Shown here in pieces: positions 1 through 7,956 of a stretch of DNA of 64,000 nt. The stretch is taken from contig NZ_CP096205.1 in the NCBI RefSeq assembly GCF_023195775.1, positions 3,245,001-3,309,000 on the forward strand. Reading direction: 5' to 3'. Origin of the DNA: Flavobacterium azooxidireducens (GTDB taxonomy: Bacteria; Bacteroidota; Bacteroidia; Flavobacteriales; Flavobacteriaceae). How positions within the stretch are numbered: position 1 is the first letter of the stretch; every line of letters begins with the position of its first letter. The notes beneath the pieces are model-generated. The model saw nothing but the letters and a program-made list of their open reading frames with translations, was not told the origin of the DNA and searched no databases. The translations under genes and the position numbers were made by a program.

Positions 1-84
1 CAATGGATGTTTTTTTCCTTTGTATTGATTAATTAAAGGAGTTAATTTTTTTTTCCAATTAGATGTTTCTTCAAATAAATTCAT
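1..84 (-). CDS. Partial N-terminus, possibly endonuclease III-like protein
   Basis: The minus strand opens an ATG frame at 84 that runs off the left edge of the window, giving 28 residues beginning MNLFEETSNWKKKLTP and reaching a KGKKHPL stretch. This resembles, from memory, the start of a flavobacterial HhH-GPD (endonuclease III-like) protein, but the catalytic part lies outside the window, so the function is only a guess. It starts 4 bases after the stop of the upstream msrB, so it is probably the last member of the same transcription unit. Confidence 0.45.
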   Translation of the reverse strand, partial: MNLFEETSNWKKKLTPLINQYKGKKHPL

Positions 85-87
85 TTT

Positions 88-477
88 TTACTCCCTAAAA
101 TCAATTGATAGCGAATTCACACAATAACGAATTCCGGTTTCTGTTGGACCATCATCGAAAACGTGTCCTAAATGACTTCCGCAGCTGGCACAAAGAATTT
201 CGGTACGAATCATACCGTGAGTTGCATCCTTGATGTATTCAACTTTTCCTGGGATGGATTGATCGAAGGATGGCCAACCGCAATGAGCATCAAATTTGGC
301 ATCGCTTTCAAATAAAACTTCGGCACAAGCAGCACAACAATACTTTCCTTTTTCGAAATGAAGGTTGTATTGTCCGGTGTGCGGAAATTCTGTTCCTTTT
401 TGACGAAGGATTTTATATTTTTCTAGCCCTAATTGGGCTTTCCATTCTTCTTCTGTTTTTTGAATTTTGTAGGCCAT
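88..477 (-). CDS. msrB: Peptide-methionine (R)-S-oxide reductase MsrB, cytosolic
   Basis: This 129-residue protein is a single-domain MsrB, which reduces the R form of methionine sulfoxide in proteins. The two zinc-binding CxxC pairs are visible (CAAC near residue 50 and CASC near residue 97), as are the family motifs HCGWPSF and GHVFDDGP. The catalytic cysteine sits in RYCVNS near the C-terminus. There is no signal peptide, so it should act in the cytoplasm. Its ATG overlaps the stop codon of the upstream paralogue by one base (TAATG), which implies translational coupling. Confidence 0.95.
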   Translation of the reverse strand: MAYKIQKTEEEWKAQLGLEKYKILRQKGTEFPHTGQYNLHFEKGKYCCAACAEVLFESDAKFDAHCGWPSFDQSIPGKVEYIKDATHGMIRTEILCASCGSHLGHVFDDGPTETGIRYCVNSLSIDFRE

Positions 478-947
478 TACTTTTCAGGTATAAATTTGAC
501 AGAAATTGAGTTGGTGCAAAAACGTTTTCCGGTGGTTTCTTTGGGGCCGTCATCAAAAACGTGACCGAGGTGACCACCACAGTTGGCACACATTACTTCA
601 ACGCGTGACATATTAAAACTATAATCATTTTCATAAATCACAGAACCTTTGATGGCTTGGTCGAATGATGGCCAACCACAATCTGAATCAAATTTGGTTT
701 GCGAAGTAAATAACGGGTTTTCACAAGCGGCACAAACGTATTGTCCTTTTTCAAAGTGATCCCAATAGGCTCCGGTGAAAGCTCGTTCTGTGCCTTTTTT
801 ACGCAATACTTCGTATTGTTCGGGGGTGAGTTCTGCTTTCCATTCAGCTTCGGTTTTGACGACTTTTAAGGGCTTTTTAGTTTCTTTTTTTTGCCCTTGA
901 CACGCTGTTAGTGTGAAAAGGGTGAGGATTAACATTATTTTCTTCAT
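477..947 (-). CDS. msrB: Lipoprotein MsrB, envelope methionine sulfoxide reductase
   Basis: This is a second MsrB (156 residues) with the same architecture as its neighbour but with an N-terminal lipoprotein signal, hydrophobic [11 protein letters not shown], whose lipobox cysteine is residue 16. CAAC and CANC zinc ligands, [15 protein letters not shown] and the catalytic RFCTNS are all present. The signal implies that it is anchored in the envelope and repairs exported proteins, while the downstream copy serves the cytosol. The tandem pair is overlapped by one base and looks like an old duplication followed by a change of location. Confidence 0.94.
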   Translation of the reverse strand: MKKIMLILTLFTLTACQGQKKETKKPLKVVKTEAEWKAELTPEQYEVLRKKGTERAFTGAYWDHFEKGQYVCAACENPLFTSQTKFDSDCGWPSFDQAIKGSVIYENDYSFNMSRVEVMCANCGGHLGHVFDDGPKETTGKRFCTNSISVKFIPEK

Positions 948-966
948 AGCGGTTTTAATTTAATTT

Positions 967-1896
967 TTATTTTATCCACGTTTTTATCGCCTCAATAAAT
1001 GGTGTTTGTTGATCAATAAAAACATTATGTGAACAGTTTTCAAAGTATTGTAAGTTAGTTGAACCAATGAGGTTCTGTAAATCAGCAATTTGTTCAGTAG
1101 AATAAAGTCCATCGTCTTTACCATACAGACCATAAATTTGGATATTCTTTTTTTTCAGTTCTTTTAAATTTGTAGTTAAGTCGATGGTTGTATATTTTTC
1201 ATTTTTCCAAAAACCTCTGGGAGCTTCGTACGACATTTGAGAAGCATATTTAGTTAAAAGCGTATCTGTTTTAAATTTCGAATAGATGTTTTTTGCTTCT
1301 GTCGTTGGATTTTTAGGTGAATAAAAACCATTTTGCATCGCGTGTATAAAACAATAAGAACTGTATTCAATACTTGTTGTGTCCATTTTTTCAAGCATTG
1401 CAATGTATTTTAGGTTTACACTGTCTTTTTTTGTTTCATAAATACTTTTGGATTGTGAAAGAATATGTTTAAAAGTAGTTTGCAAAGAAACAGGAGCTCC
1501 GACCAGAACAATTGATTGTACTTTTTTAGGATTCGCTTCGGCGAATAAAGTGGCTACAATTCCACCAAAGCTGTGTCCGATTAACGTAGATTTTTTTAAG
1601 TTAAATTTTTGATAGATGGAATTTAAATCTTCAATCGTTTCGTTAAAAGTAAATTTTGCGTTAGTGTCAGAACTTCGTCCTTCGCCGCGTCGGTCATACA
1701 CGATCACAAAGAAACCTTTGTCTGCAAGTTGTTGTGCAGTTGTTGCTTCAAAGTTTGCACTATTAAAACCCGGACCACCGTGGAGAAAAATAATAGGTTT
1801 GTCTTTACTGTTTCCAAAGGTTTTGGTATAAATAGTTTGTCCATAGCTTAATGTTGCTAGAAAAGTAAACAGTATTGATGTGATGATTTTTTTCAT
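967..1896 (-). CDS. Secreted alpha/beta hydrolase
   Basis: This is a 309-residue alpha/beta-hydrolase-fold protein with a cleavable signal peptide (MKKIITSILFTFLATLSYG). The oxyanion-hole HGGPG motif is near residue 40, the nucleophile elbow GHSFGG follows near residue 108, and the C-terminal catalytic His lies in NCSHNVF. The HGGPG motif is typical of proline-iminopeptidase-like and related hydrolases, but the substrate cannot be read from sequence. It lies 19 bases upstream of the lipoprotein msrB, on the same strand, and could be co-transcribed with it. Confidence 0.85.
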   Translation of the reverse strand: MKKIITSILFTFLATLSYGQTIYTKTFGNSKDKPIIFLHGGPGFNSANFEATTAQQLADKGFFVIVYDRRGEGRSSDTNAKFTFNETIEDLNSIYQKFNLKKSTLIGHSFGGIVATLFAEANPKKVQSIVLVGAPVSLQTTFKHILSQSKSIYETKKDSVNLKYIAMLEKMDTTSIEYSSYCFIHAMQNGFYSPKNPTTEAKNIYSKFKTDTLLTKYASQMSYEAPRGFWKNEKYTTIDLTTNLKELKKKNIQIYGLYGKDDGLYSTEQIADLQNLIGSTNLQYFENCSHNVFIDQQTPFIEAIKTWIK

Positions 1897-1935
1897 TTGT
1901 TTGTTTTAAAAGCCAATAATATTTTAAATTTTTTA

Positions 1936-2014
1936 GCCACGAATTATACGAATTACCACGAATTTAAAACGAATAAAATTTGTGAAATTCGTGGTAATTC
2001 GTATAATTCGTGGC
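1936..2014. repeat. Perfect 30-bp inverted repeat, CCACGAATT family
   Basis: The arms 1936-1965 and 1985-2014 are perfect reverse complements (30 of 30) around a 19-base loop. They begin GCCACGAATTATACGAATTA. A second, diverged member of the family is at 14766-14831. The hairpin lies between the start of one hydrolase gene and the 3' end of the next. It may act as a transcription or mRNA-stability element, but this is inference. Confidence 0.9.
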
Positions 2015-2045
2015 AAAACAAAATTATTAAAAATATTTCCTTAAT

Positions 2046-2188
2046 AGCACTCATCCTAGCCCAGATAGTAGCGGAAACCCCGCAGGACTGAAAGCCAATT
2101 TTTCTTCGCTTTTTGGGGCGACCAAAGAAGCCACGAAAAAGCATTAGAAAAATGGATTGAAGGCCGAGGAGTTGCAGCGGATAGCTGG
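2046..2188. repeat. REP-like dispersed repeat, GATAGTAGCGG family, copy 1
   Basis: The segment starts AGCACTCATCC, continues GATAGTAGCGGAAACCCCGC, and closes with GCAGCGGATAGC. The same conserved ends, with different interiors, occur at 22772-24265 (split by the IS110 element) and at 49868-49983. No coding function is visible. Its right end abuts the stop codon of the hydrolase gene beside it. Confidence 0.7.
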
Positions 2189-2189
2189 A

Positions 2190-3053
2190 TTAGCTTCTGA
2201 TAAAATTACTAATTTCATTGATTACTTTTTCGTTTCCTAGTATTTTTCTATGTCCTAAATTATTGGTTATCATTAATTTGCTATTTTTTAAATGGCTGTG
2301 AATGTTGTGAGCACATTTTACATTTACATCGTGATCGTCGTTGTCGTGGATGATGAAAACCGGCGTTTCGATGTTTTTGGACACAACCGATGTAGAATAA
2401 TTGTTCATTGGTTCGCCGAATTTCTTTTCAAAATGTTCTCGCATTCTGTCGCCAATTTGTGGTTTTAGACCTAAATTTCGAATAAAATCGGAGATAATAT
2501 CCTGAATTAAATCGCCACTCCCTATAATTACGGCTTTTTTGACATTCAGGTTTTGTTTGATGGCGTTGATAATGGCCATTCCGCCTAACGAGTGACCAAC
2601 GGCAAATTCAAACGGACCGTATTGTTTTTCGAGGACGAGAATGCTGGCGATAAATTCGGTCATAATCGACGAATTTCCTTTGCTTTTGCCGTGTGCCGGA
2701 GCATCGAAACTGATGATAGAAAAGCCATTTTCGATGAGTTCGTCGGCAATTTTGACTAATTGTGTTCCGCGACCCGACCAACCGTGAACGAGCAAAATCT
2801 TTTTCGGGCTGTTACCGTATTGGTAAGTTTTAATGGTTTTATCGATGGACGGAATTAAAACATCGTGTTGGATACTTTGTTTATCCATTTGAAATTCCCG
2901 TTTCGGAATCTTGTGTTTTATAGGCGTTGTAAAAAGTTTTGCAGCAAATTGAGTGGCTAATTTTGGTGAAATTGCTTGCAAAAATTTAGCGGTTATGAGA
3001 ATTGGCTTCGGAATCTGCAAGGATTGATTGTCAGATTTGGTTTTTTTTGACAT
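2190..3053 (-). CDS. Alpha/beta hydrolase, cytosolic
   Basis: This 287-residue alpha/beta hydrolase has an HGWSGRG motif, the strand-helix motif DAPAHGKSKG, the nucleophile elbow GHSLGG and a late HDNDD segment, followed by the catalytic His in LGHRKILGN. No signal peptide is present. I chose the start at MSKKTKSDN. The frame stays open for 20 further codons to 3113, but that would put the start within 15 bases of the divergent glgE start, and the added residues (MNSKFIKNNF...) look unlike a conserved N-terminus. The substrate is unknown. Confidence 0.8.
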   Translation of the reverse strand: MSKKTKSDNQSLQIPKPILITAKFLQAISPKLATQFAAKLFTTPIKHKIPKREFQMDKQSIQHDVLIPSIDKTIKTYQYGNSPKKILLVHGWSGRGTQLVKIADELIENGFSIISFDAPAHGKSKGNSSIMTEFIASILVLEKQYGPFEFAVGHSLGGMAIINAIKQNLNVKKAVIIGSGDLIQDIISDFIRNLGLKPQIGDRMREHFEKKFGEPMNNYSTSVVSKNIETPVFIIHDNDDHDVNVKCAHNIHSHLKNSKLMITNNLGHRKILGNEKVINEISNFIRS

Positions 3054-3127
3054 TTCAATAAATTTTAACGCAAGGTATGATTTAAAATTATTTTTTATAA
3101 ATTTAGAGTTCATAAAAATTACTTAAA

Positions 3128-5062
3128 ATGCAAAATCAGACGCGTATCATTATTGAAAGTGTGAAGCCTCAGTTGGATGGAGGTTCTTTTTTTATAAAGC
3201 GAATTATCAACCAAACAGTTAACGTATCTGCTCACGTTTTTTCCGACGGTCACGATGTGGTGGAATGTTGTGTGAAATTTAAACACGAAAAAGATAAAAA
3301 GTGGAGTGAAGTGCGAATGTCTCCGACTGAAAACGATGAATGGGAAGCTGAATTTACAGTTACAAAGCAAGGATTTTATTCCTATTTTATTGAAGGTTGG
3401 GTAGATTATGCCTTGAATTGGCAACACGGCACCGAACGAAAAATCAATGATAATCAACACGTTAAATCGGAGTTGTTGGAAGGAGCAGAGTACTGTCAAG
3501 CGATTTTGAAAGAAGTTACAAAAGATGAAAAAGCGTATTTGAATTCTGCCATCAAAGCGTTTCAAGATGCCAAATTATATGATTCAGCGATTGCCATTGC
3601 GTTGTCGGATGAATTGCATCAGATTTTTAAAAAATACCCAAAGCGAACTTTAGCGAATTCTTCTGCTGAATTGAAGGTTTATGTGGATAGAAAAAAAGCG
3701 TTGTTTAGCACTTGGTATGAATTTTTTCCACGTTCGGCTTCAGAAACTCCCGGCAAACACGGAACGTTTAAAGATTGCGAACGATTGTTGCCACGAGTGG
3801 TGGAAATGGGTTTTGATACGTTGTATTTTCCGCCGATTCATCCGATTGGAGAAGTAAATCGCAAAGGAAAAAATAACGCCACTACGGCTGAAAAAGGAGA
3901 TGTGGGTTCGCCGTGGGGAATTGGTTCGAAGTTTGGCGGACATAAATCGACTCATCCGGAATTGGGAACAATTGATGAATTTAAGGCATTGGTTAAAAAA
4001 GCCCAATCGATGGGAATTGAAATTGCGATGGATTATGCGTTGCAAGCGGCTCCTGATCATCCGTATGTGAAAGATTTTCCGCAATGGTTCAAATGGCGTC
4101 CGGACGGAACGGTGCAATATGCTGAAAATCCACCAAAAAAATACCAAGATATCCAACCGATTTATTTTGAAAGCGGCGATTGGAAAAACTTGTGGAAGGA
4201 ATTGTTAGATGTCGCTTTATTTTGGATTGAAGAATGTGGAATTAAAGTCTATCGCGTGGATAATCCGCATACCAAACCCTTTTATTTTTGGGGATGGTTG
4301 ATTGGTGAGATTAAGAAAAAACATCCGGATGTGTTGTTTTTGTCGGAAGCTTTTACACGACCGAAAATTATGAATGAATTAGCGAAACAAGGTTTTTCGC
4401 AATCTTATACCTATTTTACTTGGCGAAATACGAAAGCCGAATTGATTGAATATGTCACCGAATTAACGCAAACCGAACAAAAGGAATTTTTCAGACCGAA
4501 TTTCTGGCCGAATACGCCTGATATTCTGCCATTTGCGTTGCAAACAGGAAATGAATCGGTTTATTTACAGAAATATTTTTTAGCCGCCACATTGAGTTCT
4601 AGTGTTGGAATCTATGGTCCGGCTTACGAATTTTTAGTTCATCAACCGATGGCTAAAGGCAAAGAGGAATATTTGAATTCGGAGAAATACGAAGTATATC
4701 ATTGGGATTGGGAAGCGAAGAACAAATTGACTACGTTAATTACTCGTATCAATCACATCAGAAAACAGCAAGAATCGTTGCAACAAACGAATAATATTGT
4801 TTTTTGTAAAACGGATAACGAACAGTTGATCGCGTATTATAAATTTAATGATGCCAAAACCGATCATACATTGATGGTTTGTAGTTTGAATGCACAAAAT
4901 CCGTTGCAAGCCGTGGTTCGTTTACCTTTGGAAGAACTTGGTAATCAACCGGTTAAAGTAACCGATTTAATTACCGGAAACAGTTATTTTTGGGATAGAG
5001 AGTGGAATTTTGTAGAATTACATCCTGCTTTACCTTTTCATTTATTTAAAATTGAACGATAA
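3128..5062 (+). CDS. glgE: Alpha-1,4-glucan:maltose-1-phosphate maltosyltransferase
   Basis: GlgE (644 residues) extends linear alpha-1,4-glucan with maltose from maltose 1-phosphate. It has an N-terminal beta domain, then a GH13 subfamily 3 barrel with YFPPIHPIG near residue 235, the nucleophile Asp in YRVDNPHTKP near residue 378 and the acid/base Glu in FLSEAFTRP near residue 407. The length and NPHTKP motif are typical of GlgE rather than of other GH13 enzymes. It overlaps the maltokinase start by one base (TAATG), so donor synthesis and use are coupled. GlgB and a GH31 glucosidase follow on the same strand. Confidence 0.95.
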   Translation: MQNQTRIIIESVKPQLDGGSFFIKRIINQTVNVSAHVFSDGHDVVECCVKFKHEKDKKWSEVRMSPTENDEWEAEFTVTKQGFYSYFIEGWVDYALNWQHGTERKINDNQHVKSELLEGAEYCQAILKEVTKDEKAYLNSAIKAFQDAKLYDSAIAIALSDELHQIFKKYPKRTLANSSAELKVYVDRKKALFSTWYEFFPRSASETPGKHGTFKDCERLLPRVVEMGFDTLYFPPIHPIGEVNRKGKNNATTAEKGDVGSPWGIGSKFGGHKSTHPELGTIDEFKALVKKAQSMGIEIAMDYALQAAPDHPYVKDFPQWFKWRPDGTVQYAENPPKKYQDIQPIYFESGDWKNLWKELLDVALFWIEECGIKVYRVDNPHTKPFYFWGWLIGEIKKKHPDVLFLSEAFTRPKIMNELAKQGFSQSYTYFTWRNTKAELIEYVTELTQTEQKEFFRPNFWPNTPDILPFALQTGNESVYLQKYFLAATLSSSVGIYGPAYEFLVHQPMAKGKEEYLNSEKYEVYHWDWEAKNKLTTLITRINHIRKQQESLQQTNNIVFCKTDNEQLIAYYKFNDAKTDHTLMVCSLNAQNPLQAVVRLPLEELGNQPVKVTDLITGNSYFWDREWNFVELHPALPFHLFKIER

Positions 5063-6684
5063 TGAATACAACCAACCAAGATACTTTTACCAGTACATTT
5101 GAATTTAAAACAACGTGGGAAACTTGTTTTGAAGATGATGATTTTGTCAAGGTTTTTTCTTCGGATATTTTAGAAAATTATATCATCAACAAACGATGGT
5201 ATGGCGGAAAGGCGAGTACGTTAAAGTACATCGAGGTGGTTGATCAGTTTAAGATAACTTCAAAGAAAAACACCTATTATGGTGTGTTGTTGGAAGTGAA
5301 TTTTAAAGAAGCTTTTTACCAACATTATTTTATGCCGTTGGCTTTTATGTCCAAAGAAGAATTGGATACAAGTACCGTTATCGCTCCCGTTGTGATGGGA
5401 AAACAAACCGGTTATTTAGTTGATGCATTACATCAAGAAGATTTTCGTAAGTTGTTGTTTGACAACATTATAAAATCAAAAGAAACACCCGGATTGAAAT
5501 TGGTTTTTCACAAAGGTTCAACCATTGAAAAAGACGAATATCAATCGTCTCGTTTTATGGGATTGGAGCAAAGCAATACATCAATTATTTACAATGATTC
5601 GTTTGTTTTGAAAATTTTCAGACGCATTTATGTCAGCACCAATCCCGATTATGAAATCAGTCGTTTTTTGACTGAACGGATGCATTTTGAAAATACACCA
5701 CGCTATACCGGAAGTATTAATTTGGCTTTGGCCGAAGGAAATATTACGCTCGGTTTGATGCAAGAATTGGTTTCGAATCAAGGCGATGCGTGGAAATTTA
5801 TGCTCGAACAAATTGACGGTGTTTTTGATAATTTGAAACGCAAGAAAATAAAAATCGATAAATTACCCGATATTGCAATGTTTAAACGGTTGCGGATTAA
5901 TGAAATTCCGCCCGAAATTATTGACTGGGTGGGATTGAGTTTGTTTTTACGCATTCAAACCTTGGCGTTACGAACGGCAGAAATGCACATTGCGTTGGGA
6001 AGTGATATTCACGAAACGGCTTTTACACCAACCACTTACAACGGCGATTATACCGTTTGGTTGAAAAACAGAATGTTGTATCAGTTTCAAAACCGATTGA
6101 ATATCATTGAAAACAGTTTGCATAAATTGGACGGATTGGCGTTAGAATTGGCTCATCAATTTATGGAAAATAAGAAGTTAGTCCGAAAACATTTTGTCGA
6201 TTTCGATTGGACGAAGATGAAATCGGAACGCATCAGAATTCACGGCGATTATCATTTGGGACAAGTGTTAGTGAATGGCGATGATTTCTATATTTTGGAT
6301 TTTGAAGGCGAACCGGAAAGCACTATTCGCGACAGAAAAGTAAAGCAACCACCGTTGAAAGATGTCGCGGGAATGTTCCGTTCGTTTCATTATGCCATTT
6401 ATGCGACGATTTTTAACAACAAAGAAAAATATCCGTTTGAGCAGGAAGAATTGTTTAAAGCTGGGGAAATTTTGTATAAATATTTTGTGGGTGTCTTTTT
6501 GGAAACCTACATCGAAAAAGCCCAATCCGGTAATTTAAACATTGGTTACAACCACGAAATCGACTTTTTATTGAAGTATTGTTTGCTTGAAAAAGCGGTT
6601 TATGAATTGGGTTACGAATTGAATTCCAGACCACGATGGGCGGTGATTCCGTTGAGGGGGATTCAGAGTATTATGAATTATTAG
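5062..6684 (+). CDS. mak: Maltokinase (maltose 1-phosphate forming)
   Basis: This 540-residue protein resembles maltokinases: an N-terminal cap region carrying KRWYGGKAS near residue 50, then a kinase-like C-lobe with HGDYHLGQVLV (catalytic loop) and YILDFEGEP (metal-binding Asp). It would phosphorylate maltose with ATP to supply GlgE, to which it is translationally coupled. In many genomes this enzyme is fused to, or next to, trehalose synthase TreS; no TreS is seen here, so the source of maltose is not explained by this locus. Confidence 0.9.
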   Translation: MNTTNQDTFTSTFEFKTTWETCFEDDDFVKVFSSDILENYIINKRWYGGKASTLKYIEVVDQFKITSKKNTYYGVLLEVNFKEAFYQHYFMPLAFMSKEELDTSTVIAPVVMGKQTGYLVDALHQEDFRKLLFDNIIKSKETPGLKLVFHKGSTIEKDEYQSSRFMGLEQSNTSIIYNDSFVLKIFRRIYVSTNPDYEISRFLTERMHFENTPRYTGSINLALAEGNITLGLMQELVSNQGDAWKFMLEQIDGVFDNLKRKKIKIDKLPDIAMFKRLRINEIPPEIIDWVGLSLFLRIQTLALRTAEMHIALGSDIHETAFTPTTYNGDYTVWLKNRMLYQFQNRLNIIENSLHKLDGLALELAHQFMENKKLVRKHFVDFDWTKMKSERIRIHGDYHLGQVLVNGDDFYILDFEGEPESTIRDRKVKQPPLKDVAGMFRSFHYAIYATIFNNKEKYPFEQEELFKAGEILYKYFVGVFLETYIEKAQSGNLNIGYNHEIDFLLKYCLLEKAVYELGYELNSRPRWAVIPLRGIQSIMNY

Positions 6685-6862
6685 ATTAAAGAATATAAAA
6701 TATAGAATAAAAAGCATAGAATTCAGAATTGACTTTGTTTACAGATATAATCCCAAAATGGCAATAATGAAAAAATAATATCGTTTCTTTTACTTTAACT
6801 AATTAGTTATGGAAGTTATGTAAAGGCATTCTATTTAAAAAGACATTAAATAAACTATTAGT

Positions 6863-6997
6863 ATGAAATTTTCCCAAAATGATCCATATGACATAAATCA
6901 AAGTATTTCTGTAAAACCTACTGACAATGCTTTGGTAAGTAAAGTTTCGATCAGAAATTATGGAAAATCATTACATACTTTTAATATTATAAAATAA
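6863..6997 (+). CDS. Small unknown ORF, 44 aa, possibly a remnant
   Basis: An ATG frame of 44 codons (MKFSQNDPYDINQ...) ends 5 bases before the start of the secreted protein downstream. There is no signal peptide, membrane segment or recognisable motif. It sits in an AT-rich spacer of about 320 bases between mak and the secreted unknown; the rest of that spacer shows nothing I recognise. It could be a real small gene or the tail of a gene lost by deletion. Confidence 0.35.
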   Translation: MKFSQNDPYDINQSISVKPTDNALVSKVSIRNYGKSLHTFNIIK

Positions 6998-7002
6998 AAA
7001 AT

Positions 7003-7896
7003 ATGAAGTTAATATTTTTTTTAGTTTTTACATTTATTTCAACATTTTCATTTAGTCAAGAAAATGATGATTTTGTAAAACGACTTAAAGCCATTAATAA
7101 CCAAACAATTATTTTCTATAATGTTGATGGAGTTGATTTTTCAAGTCAAACATTTAGTAATGAATTTTCTGAAAAAGGGTTAAAAAAATTATATAGAAAA
7201 TATTCCATTAAAGAAAGTGACATTAAAACAAAAGACGAAACATTAAAAAACAACAATTTATTCATTACTAAATTTGAAAATATTGCGGAAAATATTAATC
7301 AGATCAGTTCATATTATTTTGTTGAGAATAAAAACAAAACCGTTTCAGTTTTTTGGTTTGGTTATTATGGAAAACAAAATCAAGTATTTGAAAGAAAATA
7401 TATAAATCTAATTTTGAACGGTGAAATACCAAAAGAAGTTTTTGAGCCAATGACTATTGATAGTATAGATTTTGCAGGACGAAAAATCAAACTTGGAAAT
7501 AGTTGTTATTGGACAAACATAAATAATGTGCAATGTCCATATTATGGTGAAATGAATTGGTCGGTTCACAAAACACTCGAAAGTGCTGAGAGCTCAATTG
7601 ACAATCAATTTACTGTTACAAAAAATAAAAAAGGCGGAAAAGTTCTTTCAGAGGAAGACGTTCACGTTATATTTGAAGGAACAGAAACGAAAGCTAAAAA
7701 AGTAATCTATGATTTTACAGGTGCAAAATCATTACTTGCAGGAATGTCAGGAGGAAAAACTTTGACAATTTATTATGTTGCAAGTAAAGTGAGAGAAAAT
7801 TATGTAAGTTGTTGTATGAGTTTTTGGAATAATGACACAATTACAGAAAATGGATTAGCACCTTTATTAGAGAAAGTAATGCAACTGAAAAAATAA
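7003..7896 (+). CDS. Secreted protein of unknown function
   Basis: This 297-residue protein has a clear signal peptide (MKLIFFLVFTFISTFSFS then QEND). I recognise no family. It has scattered cysteines (SCYW, CPYY, SCC) that may form disulfides in the envelope. Base composition is more AT-rich than in glgE, mak and glgB on either side, and it interrupts an otherwise functional glucan block, which suggests that it was inserted there. No catalytic motif is visible. Confidence 0.7.
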   Translation: MKLIFFLVFTFISTFSFSQENDDFVKRLKAINNQTIIFYNVDGVDFSSQTFSNEFSEKGLKKLYRKYSIKESDIKTKDETLKNNNLFITKFENIAENINQISSYYFVENKNKTVSVFWFGYYGKQNQVFERKYINLILNGEIPKEVFEPMTIDSIDFAGRKIKLGNSCYWTNINNVQCPYYGEMNWSVHKTLESAESSIDNQFTVTKNKKGGKVLSEEDVHVIFEGTETKAKKVIYDFTGAKSLLAGMSGGKTLTIYYVASKVRENYVSCCMSFWNNDTITENGLAPLLEKVMQLKK

Positions 7897-7956
7897 TTAA
7901 ACTTGCATTTTGCATAAACTAAAATTAAAATATAACTTCTTTAAGGTTAAAAATAT

